This document shows, one piece after another, positions 7,452-16,503 of a DNA stretch of 64,000 nt. Position numbers and translations under genes: made by a program. Numbering within the stretch: the first letter of the stretch is position 1; every line of letters starts with the position of its first letter. The DNA is from Desulfobulbaceae bacterium (GTDB lineage Bacteria > Bacteroidota > Ignavibacteria > Kapaibacteriales > UBA2268). The stretch covers positions 1 through 64,000 of the forward strand of contig JAGXRP010000077.1 in assembly GCA_018335795.1 (NCBI GenBank). Direction: 5' to 3'. Under the pieces are notes generated by a model. It saw nothing but the letters and a program-made list of their open reading frames with translations. It was not told where the DNA came from and searched no databases.

Positions 7452-8819
7452 ATGGAACTGTTTTCAAATATATTTTACTTTATAATTGTAATTGGAATAC
7501 TTGTAGCAGTACACGAATTCGGGCATTTTATTGCAGCAAGACTTACCGGAATGCGTGCAGATGTATTTTGTATCGGTATGGGCAAACGGCTTTTCGGTTG
7601 GAACAGAATAAACGGCTTTACTTTCGGTAATTTGCCGGATAGCATTGTATTAAACGGTAATACGGATTATAGAATAGCAGCATTCCCAATCGGAGGATAT
7701 GTTAAAATTTCCGGAATGGTTGATGAAAGCTTCGACACAAAGTTCGAATCTGCTGAACCTGAACCATGGGAATTCAGGTCGAAAGGCACATTAGCCAAGC
7801 TGTTTGTACTTAGTGCAGGGGTATTAATGAATTTGTTGCTAGCTATTTTGGTATTCAGCTTCATCACATTCACGCAAGGCAAATCGGTAATTGCATCTAC
7901 CAAATTAGGCAAAATCGAATCCGGAAGTGTAGCAGAGCGAATCGGTTTGAAGCATGACGATGAAATTTTGAGCGTTAATGATGTCAAAATACACTCTTGG
8001 TCTGATTTTGTAGAAACAATAACTTTGAAAGAATTCGGAAACGAACTGAATATTGAACTTAAGCGTAATGATGAAATTAGAATAGTTAAAGCTGACGGCA
8101 CAAAAATCCTGAAAGCATTAGCAAACAAAGAATCACTTGGAATTATGCCCGGTGGGATATTTGCATATGTTGAAAAAACAATTCCGGGTAAACCTGCTGA
8201 AATAGCAGGCATAATGAAAGGTGATACTTTAATCAGTATCAATGGAATTAAAATAAGCGGTTTCAACGTACTCCAAGATGCATTAAAAGCCAACATCGGG
8301 GAAAAAATTGAACTTGTGCGCAAAAGACAAAATGAGATAATCACGGATTCGATTATTAGCGATGAAAATGGAATGATTGGTGTTCAATTAGGTTATGGTC
8401 CGTTCACAAGTGTTTCATACGGATTGTACGAATCAATAAAAATTGGTACTCAGGAAAGCATAGCTTCAGTTGAATTGTTGATAAATTCAATTAAGCAAAT
8501 CATCATGGGCAATCTTTCTTTCAAAGAATCAATTGCCGGACCGGTGATGATAATGGATATGGCAGGCGAACAAGCAAATCGTGGTATAGAGAGTTTCTTG
8601 AGGTTTTTAGCATTGCTTTCGATATCACTGGCATTTATGAATATTTTACCATTCCCAGCTTTAGATGGTGGCCATATAATATTTGTTCTTATAGAAGGTA
8701 TCACAAGGCGGGAAGTATCCACGAAAGTGAAAATGGCATTCCAACAAGGCGGAATTATCATTTTGCTACTCTTTATGGTATTTGTTTTATTTAATGATAT
8801 TACCAGATTAATCAAATAG
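7452..8819 (+). CDS. rseP: RIP metalloprotease RseP (site-2 protease)
   Basis: Inner-membrane zinc protease that cuts transmembrane segments such as anti-sigma factors. The first membrane helix carries HEFGH (residues 21-25), and the third zinc ligand lies in NILPFPALDGGHIIF near residue 400. Two tandem PDZ domains lie between (about 140-310), the second with PGKPAEIAGIMKGDTLISINGIKI. About 60 residues after HEFGH (DVFCIGMGKRL...YRIAAFPIGGYVKISG) match the membrane-reentrant loop region. Length 455 aa is typical. It overlaps nothing; one base separates it from dxr. Confidence 0.96.
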   Translation: MELFSNIFYFIIVIGILVAVHEFGHFIAARLTGMRADVFCIGMGKRLFGWNRINGFTFGNLPDSIVLNGNTDYRIAAFPIGGYVKISGMVDESFDTKFESAEPEPWEFRSKGTLAKLFVLSAGVLMNLLLAILVFSFITFTQGKSVIASTKLGKIESGSVAERIGLKHDDEILSVNDVKIHSWSDFVETITLKEFGNELNIELKRNDEIRIVKADGTKILKALANKESLGIMPGGIFAYVEKTIPGKPAEIAGIMKGDTLISINGIKISGFNVLQDALKANIGEKIELVRKRQNEIITDSIISDENGMIGVQLGYGPFTSVSYGLYESIKIGTQESIASVELLINSIKQIIMGNLSFKESIAGPVMIMDMAGEQANRGIESFLRFLALLSISLAFMNILPFPALDGGHIIFVLIEGITRREVSTKVKMAFQQGGIIILLLFMVFVLFNDITRLIK

Positions 8820-8826
8820 ATGAAAA

Positions 8827-9600
8827 TTGGAAAAAGAACTCAATATTTTAGTTACAAACGATGACGGAATCAACTCGCCGGGCTTAGAAGTATTGGCACG
8901 CGCAGCAAGTAAATTCGGCAAAGTCGCTATTTTCGCACCTGACAGGCAGCAAAGTGCAGTAAGTAGTGCCCTGACGATAAACCGCCCTTTAAAAGTTCAA
9001 AAGTACTTCAAAAACAAAGAGTTTTATGGTTATGCTGTTGATGGAACTCCAGCCGATTGTGTAAAAATGGCACTCACAACATTACTCGATTTTAAACCTG
9101 ATTTGATTCTTTCAGGTATCAATCACGGCAAAAACACTTCAATCAACGTAATGTATTCGGGAACAGTAGCTGCTGCAGTTGAGGGCGTTATGGCTGGAAT
9201 TAATTCCATAGCTTTCTCGATTACATCTCACAGTTTATATGTAGAGATGAAAGCTGCCGAGGAATACGCTGTTAAAATCATCGAAAGTGTTGTTTCACGA
9301 AGTTGGGATACCAAAATACTACTCAATGTAAATATTCCTGCAATCGAAGCCGGCTCTATCAAGGGGATTCGAGTCACAAAATTAGCTAAATCTTATTGGA
9401 ATGATTGGTTTGAAAGAAGAGAAGACCCATTTGGCAACGAATATTTTTGGTTTGCAGGAGATTATATTACTTCAGACCATGATAAAGAAACTGACGATAC
9501 GGCAATAGAAGACGATTTTGTCTCAGTGACACCTTTAAAATTTCTTTTTGATGATGTAGATACGATAAAAAAGATTAAATTCGTAGAAAGTTTGAGGTAA
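8827..9600 (+). CDS. surE: 5'/3'-nucleotidase SurE
   Basis: SurE dephosphorylates nucleoside 5'- and 3'-monophosphates and is a survival protein in stationary phase. The N-terminus reads LNILVTNDDGINSPGL, the family's metal-binding signature, followed by APDRQQSAVSSALTINRPL and LILSGINHGKNT. Length 257 aa is typical. The start is a TTG at 8827: the nearby ATG at 8820 is out of frame, and no in-frame ATG fits before the NDDG motif. Seven bases separate it from rseP and two from the next gene. Confidence 0.95.
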   Translation: MEKELNILVTNDDGINSPGLEVLARAASKFGKVAIFAPDRQQSAVSSALTINRPLKVQKYFKNKEFYGYAVDGTPADCVKMALTTLLDFKPDLILSGINHGKNTSINVMYSGTVAAAVEGVMAGINSIAFSITSHSLYVEMKAAEEYAVKIIESVVSRSWDTKILLNVNIPAIEAGSIKGIRVTKLAKSYWNDWFERREDPFGNEYFWFAGDYITSDHDKETDDTAIEDDFVSVTPLKFLFDDVDTIKKIKFVESLR

Positions 9601-9602
9601 GA

Positions 9603-9923
9603 ATGAGGAAAATGATAAAATTGGAAGATGCTGTTGAAGGGATGGTTCTCGCAGAACCAATTTTAAATAATTTTAATCAAACATTACTTGCTGTGGGTGT
9701 AACATTAGATTTGGAAAAAATCAAGATTTTACGAACTTGGAATATTAAATTGCTATCTATCAAATCTGAAGATTCGGACTACGATCTAGAGTTTAGTCCC
9801 GAAATTTTGGCTATTTGCCAAAATATGTTAGAGCGAAGAATGCTTTGGAATCCAAGAAATGAAATTGAATTCGACCTTATTCAGTCTGCAATTTATGTTT
9901 CGGCAACTGAATTTTACGAATAA
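9603..9923 (+). CDS. Small HD-GYP N-terminal-like protein
   Basis: A 106-residue protein whose first 60 residues (LEDAVEGMVLAEPILNNFNQTLLAVGVTLDLEKIKILRTWNIKLLSI) resemble the short beta-rich domain that precedes many HD-GYP or HDOD output domains. The rest is a helical tail with no recognised motif. Two bases follow surE, and the HDOD gene begins two bases after it, so it probably works with that protein as a split two-part module. No membrane segment or signal peptide. Function beyond a signalling accessory is unknown. Confidence 0.6.
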   Translation: MRKMIKLEDAVEGMVLAEPILNNFNQTLLAVGVTLDLEKIKILRTWNIKLLSIKSEDSDYDLEFSPEILAICQNMLERRMLWNPRNEIEFDLIQSAIYVSATEFYE

Positions 9924-9925
9924 AT

Positions 9926-10792
9926 ATGTCATCAAGATTAGTAAATAGTAATGAGTTGATAAACAAGGTACGTGAATTCCCTACCCTTCCTACTATTTAT
10001 TCGTCCTTAATGGATTTGATGCAGAATCCTCGCACTACTTCTATTGAACTTGCCCATCTACTAACTCAAGACCAAGCTTCATCAGCAAAATTACTTAAAA
10101 TAGCGAATTCTGCAATTTATGGCTTGCAAGGCAGAATCAATACTGTATCCCAAGCTATACTTTATATTGGTTTCGACGAAGTTAAAAACATCGTTACGGC
10201 ATTAACAATAATAAAACTTTTTAACACCGTTCATTCACGTAATGAAATTAACCCCGTTGATTTGTGGAAACATTCAATTGGTGTTGGAATTATTACTCGA
10301 CAAATTGGGAAATCATCTGGCGTACGGAATTTAGAGAATTACTTCCTATCAGGCATTTTACATGACCTTGGCAAGTTAGTTTTTTTGAAAATGATACCTA
10401 CAGAATACTCGCAAGTTATGGAATATTCAATTAACAATAAGGTTACCATCAGAGAAGCTGAAACAAAATTGTTAGGAATCACACATACCGTAATTGGTGA
10501 GATGTTAACTGAAAAATGGAGACTTCCAAACTCGATAAAAAATGCAATTCGTTACCATACAACAGGTATGATTGATAATACTTTTGACCATCTTGTCGGT
10601 ACCGTTCATATTGCAAATATAGTTGCAAATATGTACGGAATGGGATATTCGTGGGAAAACATAGTTCCTGAACCTAATGTTGAAATATGGGATAAACTAA
10701 ATCTACCGGATAAGTATTTCACAAACAACTACAAATATATTACGATGGAATTTGATGAGTCGCTGAGTCTGCTATTAAATTTGAGACAATAA
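9926..10792 (+). CDS. HDOD domain signalling protein
   Basis: An HDOD domain covers about residues 15-210: FPTLPTIYSSLMDLMQNPRTTSIELAHLLTQDQASSAKLLKIANSAIYG, then ILYIGFDEVKNIVTAL and SGILHDLGKLVF. HDOD proteins are HD-superfamily relatives used in signalling, often without hydrolase activity; an HD pair is kept here (LHDLGK), so activity cannot be excluded. The C-terminal 80 residues are helical and unassigned. It sits between the small HD-GYP-N-like protein and a histidine kinase, with one- or two-base gaps, suggesting one signalling unit. Confidence 0.88.
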   Translation: MSSRLVNSNELINKVREFPTLPTIYSSLMDLMQNPRTTSIELAHLLTQDQASSAKLLKIANSAIYGLQGRINTVSQAILYIGFDEVKNIVTALTIIKLFNTVHSRNEINPVDLWKHSIGVGIITRQIGKSSGVRNLENYFLSGILHDLGKLVFLKMIPTEYSQVMEYSINNKVTIREAETKLLGITHTVIGEMLTEKWRLPNSIKNAIRYHTTGMIDNTFDHLVGTVHIANIVANMYGMGYSWENIVPEPNVEIWDKLNLPDKYFTNNYKYITMEFDESLSLLLNLRQ

Positions 10793-10793
10793 A

Positions 10794-12557
10794 ATGACAA
10801 ACAAAAAAAATGACAGTGAATTGAATGTTGATTGGAAGGATTTTTTCCATTCAATTGAGGAGTATATTGACTTTAAATCACAATCATCAACCGTTCATGA
10901 AATTTTGAATAAAGGAATTAAGGTATTCCTACAATTACCATGTGCACAATCTGTAGCCTTATTTCTAATATCATCAAACGACTTCTCCCTGAATTTTAAA
11001 ATTTCGAGTCCTGCTTCTTCAGAAAATCTATTCCGAAAAATTGCTGATTATGCAATTGAAACTAGTTTAGTGGGTGAAGTATTAAGTACAGGAACAATGC
11101 TGGAGCATTATTTGGGAGATAATTTCAGCGAAGCAGAGAATTTATTGTTGATACCGCTCAAAACTTCGCGAACAATCAACGGATTGATTTTTGTCCTAAC
11201 AAGTGCTCCTATTGCTGATATAAATCAAATATTATACAGGTTCAATGTTTTATTTGTTAGTATGTTTGCATCGGATATACAATCTTTGCAAACTTATAGA
11301 GATTTGGAGGTCAGTAAGTCAATATTGGAACAAAAAGTCCATGCCCGCACTATTGACTTAAAGCAAAGCCAACGTGAGCTTCGGACAGTAATAGATTCAG
11401 TTTTGACCGGAATTTTGATTGTTGATAATCAAAATAAAAAAATTATTCAATCAAATCCTATTGCTCAAGATTTAATCGGGCATAATGAATTGATTCTCTC
11501 AAATAGATTCGTATCCGATTTTTTGCCCGAAAATCCTGAATTTATAAATGACAATAATAAGATATCTAAACAATCAGGCATGTTTGAATCCTATTTATTA
11601 AATAGTTCAAATATTAAAATACCAATCCTCAGAACTGCTACTCAAATCAAATCAGGGCTTCGTGACATTATAATTGAAAGTTTTGTTGACATTAGTGCAA
11701 GAAAAAAACTTGAAGAGTCTCTCCAAAATGCTAACGAAATACTCGAGTTAAAAGTTAGCGAGAGAACTGAGGATTTGCAAATTCTTGTAAATAAACTTAA
11801 ACTTGAGATTTCGGAACGAGAAACAATCGAACAAGAGCTCAGAAGACTCTTCATCAAGGAAAAGGAATTGGGCGAAATGAAAATGAGGTTTGTCAATATG
11901 GTATCTCACGAATTTCGCACTCCACTGACTGTTATAAGAACGTCTTCTCAATTGATTGATTCATATTACGAAAGATTTACGGTCGAACAAATTAAAAAGC
12001 AAATCGAAAAAATCATATATTCTGTAGATAGCCTAACTGCTCTTCTCGATAATACTGTTTTCATAGGCAAAAGTGAAGCAGACAAATTAGATTTGAACTT
12101 GCAGGAAGTAAATTTGCAAAATTTCTTCGATAATTTGATTAAAGACATTAAACAAACATATACGACTGGTCACAAATTTAATCTTTCTGTATCTACTGAT
12201 ATTGATTTTATATTGAGTGACCCGAAGCTATTGTGGCATATTTTTAACAATCTTATTATCAATGCTATTAAATATTCTCACCAAGATTCTGAAATAATTA
12301 TCAGAGCTTCTGTCAGTCATGATGCAATTCTTTGTGAGGTTAGAGACTTTGGAATCGGAATACCTCAAGAAGAATTGAATCATATATTCGACATGTTCTT
12401 CAGAGCTAAGAATGTTGGTATCACCCCCGGTACAGGATTGGGTTTATCCGTTGTAAATGAATCGGTTAAGAAACTTGGCGGTCAAATTACAGTAAGAAGT
12501 TCCCAGGAATATGGCACTTCTTTCAAGGTTAATTTACCATTTCTGACAGCAGATTAA
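10794..12557 (+). CDS. GAF/PAS-domain sensor histidine kinase
   Basis: A soluble 587-residue hybrid-free kinase. Order: GAF-like sensor (about 30-165), short coiled coil (170-195), PAS domain (196-302), a longer coiled coil (302-360), HisKA with phospho-acceptor His372 in MVSHEFRTPLT, and a HATPase domain (about 470-585) with N-box NNLIINAIKYS, G1 DFGIGIP and G2 GTGLGLSV. No transmembrane helix is seen, so the signal is probably cytoplasmic. No response regulator is adjacent, so its partner is elsewhere. It ends ten bases from the convergent flippase gene. Confidence 0.93.
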   Translation: MTNKKNDSELNVDWKDFFHSIEEYIDFKSQSSTVHEILNKGIKVFLQLPCAQSVALFLISSNDFSLNFKISSPASSENLFRKIADYAIETSLVGEVLSTGTMLEHYLGDNFSEAENLLLIPLKTSRTINGLIFVLTSAPIADINQILYRFNVLFVSMFASDIQSLQTYRDLEVSKSILEQKVHARTIDLKQSQRELRTVIDSVLTGILIVDNQNKKIIQSNPIAQDLIGHNELILSNRFVSDFLPENPEFINDNNKISKQSGMFESYLLNSSNIKIPILRTATQIKSGLRDIIIESFVDISARKKLEESLQNANEILELKVSERTEDLQILVNKLKLEISERETIEQELRRLFIKEKELGEMKMRFVNMVSHEFRTPLTVIRTSSQLIDSYYERFTVEQIKKQIEKIIYSVDSLTALLDNTVFIGKSEADKLDLNLQEVNLQNFFDNLIKDIKQTYTTGHKFNLSVSTDIDFILSDPKLLWHIFNNLIINAIKYSHQDSEIIIRASVSHDAILCEVRDFGIGIPQEELNHIFDMFFRAKNVGITPGTGLGLSVVNESVKKLGGQITVRSSQEYGTSFKVNLPFLTAD

Positions 12558-12567
12558 ATTATTGAAT

Positions 12568-13875
12568 TCATTTCTTGAAACGGTTTTGTACGAAACTTTT
12601 GATATCTCTTATGCCTTGAAATAAATCAGAAGTTTTGCATTCAACATAAGTCGAGTTTTTAAGTAATCTGTAATTGAGTATTGTCATAGATGCCAAATAT
12701 ACCAAATATCCAAGTGGCATCAACAATCCTATTCCCAAAAATCCAACCACTACATAAGTTGAAAGACTTATTACGAGAGAAATACTTGTGTTTTTGAGCA
12801 AAGCGTTGATTTTGCCTGTAGCAACAACCAAAAAATAGAATATTGAAAATGGTAAAAGAAGAGCTGTCAGTAGCATGACTTTGAAAAGCCCAAGCGAGAG
12901 TGTGTATTTTTCAGTTAAAAACCACGCAATAAAAATATCTACAATGCCTGTCATAAAAAGAACGGTCAGAGATACAAAAATCAGAAAAGCAAATGAAACT
13001 GATTTGACAAGCAATTGTTTGAATGAGGCTAAGTCATTTGATTTCATAAACCTGACTGCAGCCGGATAAACCAATCCATTTACTCCGTTCATGCCTTCCT
13101 CAAAAAATCGAAAAAGTGTTTTAGCTGTTTGGTACAAGCCTACATAATGCAAATCGAAGAAAAACTTAACTATGAATAAATCCAATTGCTTAGGAATAGT
13201 ATTTAATAAGTTGGTTAAAGTGATTGGGAAGCTAAATCGAAGCATTTCCTTTACTGTCACTTGCCCTGTAAGATTGAACTTTAACTCTCTCCAAACCATT
13301 GCAACGCTGACCAAAGAACTTGCAGCAGTACCGTAAAAATAGGCATTTGTAGCATCATAAAAGTCCCATGGCAATCCATTGAATTTGGCATAAAGTATGA
13401 AATAAGACATTACAGCAAAAAAAGCAACATCACTGATAAAAATTTGGAATGTTTGATGCTCCTTTAGCATAATCTTTTGTGAAAATGTTCGGGGAATCAT
13501 GAGTAAGCCAAGCAAAGGCAGGTATGAGCCAATTTCAAGAACACGAGATTCGGTCATTTCAGAAGACAAAAGACTTGATGCGAAGTAAATCATTAAAGAT
13601 AAACCAATTACAACAATCACATGAAGTAATATAACAACTGAATTAACTTTCTTTTTATTGGATTCATCAAAACCAAACTGAATCAACAATTGCAATGCAA
13701 AAGAGTCGCTCAGAACAAAAATCCAAATGTTGAGAGCAATGAATAATGCAAACAAACCAAGCTCAGCCGGATCCATAATTGAGGCTTGGACAAGGTAAAC
13801 AAGACCATATAGAATATATACTGCTTTATCAGCTGCAGTCCAGAATATTTTCCAAATATGATGTTGAATCTGCAT
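12568..13875 (-). CDS. Polysaccharide flippase (Wzx/MATE-like)
   Basis: A 435-residue integral membrane protein with about 12 hydrophobic helices and the overall look of the oligosaccharide flippase (Wzx-like, MOP superfamily) family, for example LRFSFPITLTNLLNTIPKQLDLFIVKFFFDLHYVGLYQTAKTL. It probably translocates a lipid-linked glycan across the inner membrane. No glycosyltransferase is adjacent. I start at the ATG at 13875, one codon inside the track's TTG; the start overlaps the stop of the upstream MFS gene by one base (TGATG), suggesting translational coupling. Confidence 0.78.
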   Translation of the reverse strand: MQIQHHIWKIFWTAADKAVYILYGLVYLVQASIMDPAELGLFALFIALNIWIFVLSDSFALQLLIQFGFDESNKKKVNSVVILLHVIVVIGLSLMIYFASSLLSSEMTESRVLEIGSYLPLLGLLMIPRTFSQKIMLKEHQTFQIFISDVAFFAVMSYFILYAKFNGLPWDFYDATNAYFYGTAASSLVSVAMVWRELKFNLTGQVTVKEMLRFSFPITLTNLLNTIPKQLDLFIVKFFFDLHYVGLYQTAKTLFRFFEEGMNGVNGLVYPAAVRFMKSNDLASFKQLLVKSVSFAFLIFVSLTVLFMTGIVDIFIAWFLTEKYTLSLGLFKVMLLTALLLPFSIFYFLVVATGKINALLKNTSISLVISLSTYVVVGFLGIGLLMPLGYLVYLASMTILNYRLLKNSTYVECKTSDLFQGIRDIKSFVQNRFKK

Positions 13876-15206
13876 CAATTTCTCATTAAGTTAGCCGGTA
13901 ATTGATTACCGGATTCTATGATTGCTTTAGTCATGTTTATTCTAAGCAATAATAATGCCCCAAATAAGAAAAATATCCCCAATGAAAAAATAGCAATTCT
14001 GTATGAACCTGTAAATTGCAAAGACATACCGAATACCAAAGGACCAATCCAACTTGTGCCACGTTCGCTGATTTCATACAAACTGAAATACTCTGCTTCC
14101 TTGCCTTTAGGTATCAATAAAGAGAATAATGAACGACTGAGAGCTTGCGTACCTCCTAAAACAAGAGCTATAACAGCTCCTAAGATGTAGAATCCGAGCG
14201 TTGAATTTAAGAACATAAAAGCATAAAAAACTATCCCAATCCAAATAAGCAAACTCAATAATAATGCTTTTTTGCTATCAAACCGTTCAGCTAACTTGTT
14301 GAAAAATATAGCGCCAAATAATGCTACGAATTGTACCATCAGAATGACAGTCGTAAGCGTAGAAATATCTAGCCCCAATTCTTCTTGCCCAAATTGAGAT
14401 GAAACGACAATCACAGCTTGGACACCATCATTATAAAGCAAGTATGCAGCCAAAAATAGTAGTGTTTTTGGGTATTTACGAGCTTCTTTAATAGTTTGAA
14501 TAATTGCTTTGAATCCATAACCGACTAAATTTGCCCCCTTTGGCAAGGCTTTTGTGAAACGTACTTTGAGATGAATAGCCGGGAAAACTGTAAAAATCGC
14601 CCACCAAAGCCCTGCTGATGCTAATGATATTCGGACTGCATGCCCCATTGTGAGACCAAAATTTTCAGCTTGCATAACCAACATCAAATTTATAGCAAGC
14701 AATATTCCTCCGCCAAAATACCCCCATGCAAATCCTAATGATGACACCTTGTCGCGTTCGTCTTCAGTAGCTATGTCATTCAGGAAAGCATTGTAAAAAA
14801 TCATTGAAGCGCCGAATGCAAGATTTGAAATTATGAGTAAAGCTCCTCCATATAAATAGTTTGTATCTTCGAGAAAATACAAGAACATTGCGGCAATACT
14901 ACCCAAATAAGCAGAAAAAATCAGGAGTTTCTTTTTATAATTGCTTGTATCTGCAATCGCACCAAGAACCGGAAGCAGTAAGACTTGAAGAATAACGGAT
15001 AGAGAAACGCAATATGTGAAAAATGAGCCGTGGAAAACCGGAATTCCGAAGATGTCCAAAAACCCATCAGAGTCGGCAGCATTTTTGGCAATTGTGGTCA
15101 GATATGGACCTAAAAAGACGGTAATCACAGTGGTAGTAAATGCCGATACTGCAAAATCGTACATATACCAAGAGCGACGCTCAAGATATTTATTTTTATC
15201 GTTCAT
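13875..15206 (-). CDS. MFS transporter, UMF1/Atg22-like
   Basis: A 443-residue, roughly 12-helix membrane protein. The N-terminus ERRSWYMYDFAVSAFTTTVITVFLGPYLT matches the bacterial Atg22-like (UMF1) branch of the major facilitator superfamily, whose substrate is uncertain (amino acids or other solutes have been proposed). The loop GYFGGGILLAINLML and the later GLGGTQALSRS-like segment (LVLGGTQALSRSLFSLLIP) are typical of this branch. It is transcribed with the flippase downstream, with a one-base overlap. Upstream lies the MacB-type permease operon. Confidence 0.85.
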   Translation of the reverse strand: MNDKNKYLERRSWYMYDFAVSAFTTTVITVFLGPYLTTIAKNAADSDGFLDIFGIPVFHGSFFTYCVSLSVILQVLLLPVLGAIADTSNYKKKLLIFSAYLGSIAAMFLYFLEDTNYLYGGALLIISNLAFGASMIFYNAFLNDIATEDERDKVSSLGFAWGYFGGGILLAINLMLVMQAENFGLTMGHAVRISLASAGLWWAIFTVFPAIHLKVRFTKALPKGANLVGYGFKAIIQTIKEARKYPKTLLFLAAYLLYNDGVQAVIVVSSQFGQEELGLDISTLTTVILMVQFVALFGAIFFNKLAERFDSKKALLLSLLIWIGIVFYAFMFLNSTLGFYILGAVIALVLGGTQALSRSLFSLLIPKGKEAEYFSLYEISERGTSWIGPLVFGMSLQFTGSYRIAIFSLGIFFLFGALLLLRINMTKAIIESGNQLPANLMRN

Positions 15207-15270
15207 TTCATTTTATTCAAATTATAAACAGATAGTTACGTAAATTTGAGCGAAATATTTAAAAGCCGGA

Positions 15271-16503
15271 TTATTCGTAGCGAAGTGCTTCAATCGGGTC
15301 TAAATTTGCAGCTTTCCATGCGGGATAAGCGCCAAAAATTAATCCTAATATCGTGCAAATGATGAGACTATATAATATCCAGTCAACCGGAACAACTAAG
15401 GTGAGTCCGAGTAAATTACCAAATAAATATGATAATGAAAGACCAAGAACTATACCTAATGCTCCGCCGAGCTGGCAAAGTGTTATCGTTTCGATTATGA
15501 ATTGGCTCATAATCCATCGTTTTTTAGCACCAACAGCTTTTCGGATGCCTATTTCTCGGGTGCGCTCTTTAATTGTGACAAGCATAATATTCATAATGCC
15601 TATACCTGCTGCAAATAGAGCAATAAAGCCCGTAATGAAGCCAAACAACGACAAATACCCAGTAAGTCCTGCAAATTGGAGTGCGATTGTTTCATTTGTT
15701 TCAAGTTCGAATGAACTCAATTCCCAAGGTTGGTCATCGCGAATTCCACGTAAAATACCAATCGCTTCGTCTATAGTAGGCATAAGCATATCACGCGAAG
15801 TAGATTTGACGTTGATTGTAAGCGATTCTTCCCATCTTGTCGAATAATATTTTAAAAATTGAGTAATTGGAATAATGGCAACATTATCTTGGCTTCTACC
15901 AAGAATTGCACCTTTTGTTTCGAGAATACCAATTACACTATAGATTTGTTTGCCTATAATTAAATCTTTGCCAATTGGGTCAGAATTTGGAAAAAGTATC
16001 TGGACTATATCATTTCCAATGATGACAACGTTGCGGTTGAAAGTGATATCATCATCAATAAAAGCTCTACCGACAGATAATCGAATGTTATTTGTCTCGA
16101 AATAGCTTGCATCAGTGCCGACTAAAGATACATCAGGATTTGTTTCAAACATTGATGTTTTGAGAGTATGGTTTGATGAGGTACTCATAGCACTGACAGA
16201 AGATGCAAGCATCATATTTCTTTTGAAATCTTGAACTTGAGAATAATTTATTCGCTTTCTGCCTGCATATTTTCTCCAAGAATGCGCTCCAAATTGGATT
16301 TTCGGCATCCTGTAAATGGAAAAAGTGTTTTCACCAAGGTCTGCCATTTGAGTCGTAACAGTGTTATTGATGGATTTGACAAGAGTGATTGCAACTATAA
16401 TAGCAAAAACGCCAATACAAATACTTAACAATGTTAAGAAAGCTCTTAATTTATTCAATCTAATCGAATCAATTGCAATTGATATACTTTCAAAAACTAC
16501 CAT
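15271..16503 (-). CDS. MacB-type ABC transporter permease, second copy
   Basis: A 410-residue FtsX/MacB-type permease: one N-terminal helix (IRLNKLRAFLTLLSICIGVFAIIV), a large periplasmic MacB-PCD domain, then three C-terminal helices with NIMLVTIKERTREIGIRKAVGAKK and the end DPIEALRYE. It is last in the tolC-RDD-macA-ATPase-permease-permease operon, and its start overlaps the stop of the preceding permease by one base. It probably pairs with that paralogue to make a heterodimeric permease. Possible functions are lipoprotein, lipid or peptide export. Confidence 0.9.
   Translation of the reverse strand: MVVFESISIAIDSIRLNKLRAFLTLLSICIGVFAIIVAITLVKSINNTVTTQMADLGENTFSIYRMPKIQFGAHSWRKYAGRKRINYSQVQDFKRNMMLASSVSAMSTSSNHTLKTSMFETNPDVSLVGTDASYFETNNIRLSVGRAFIDDDITFNRNVVIIGNDIVQILFPNSDPIGKDLIIGKQIYSVIGILETKGAILGRSQDNVAIIPITQFLKYYSTRWEESLTINVKSTSRDMLMPTIDEAIGILRGIRDDQPWELSSFELETNETIALQFAGLTGYLSLFGFITGFIALFAAGIGIMNIMLVTIKERTREIGIRKAVGAKKRWIMSQFIIETITLCQLGGALGIVLGLSLSYLFGNLLGLTLVVPVDWILYSLIICTILGLIFGAYPAWKAANLDPIEALRYE

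Noticed and set aside
7667-8344. 225-aa minus-strand ORF opposite rseP
   Set aside because: Long but only the antisense shadow of a well-supported rseP gene; no recognisable domain.
12568-15206. O-antigen or capsule biosynthesis island
   Set aside because: Only one flippase and an MFS protein are present; no glycosyltransferases or polymerase are adjacent.
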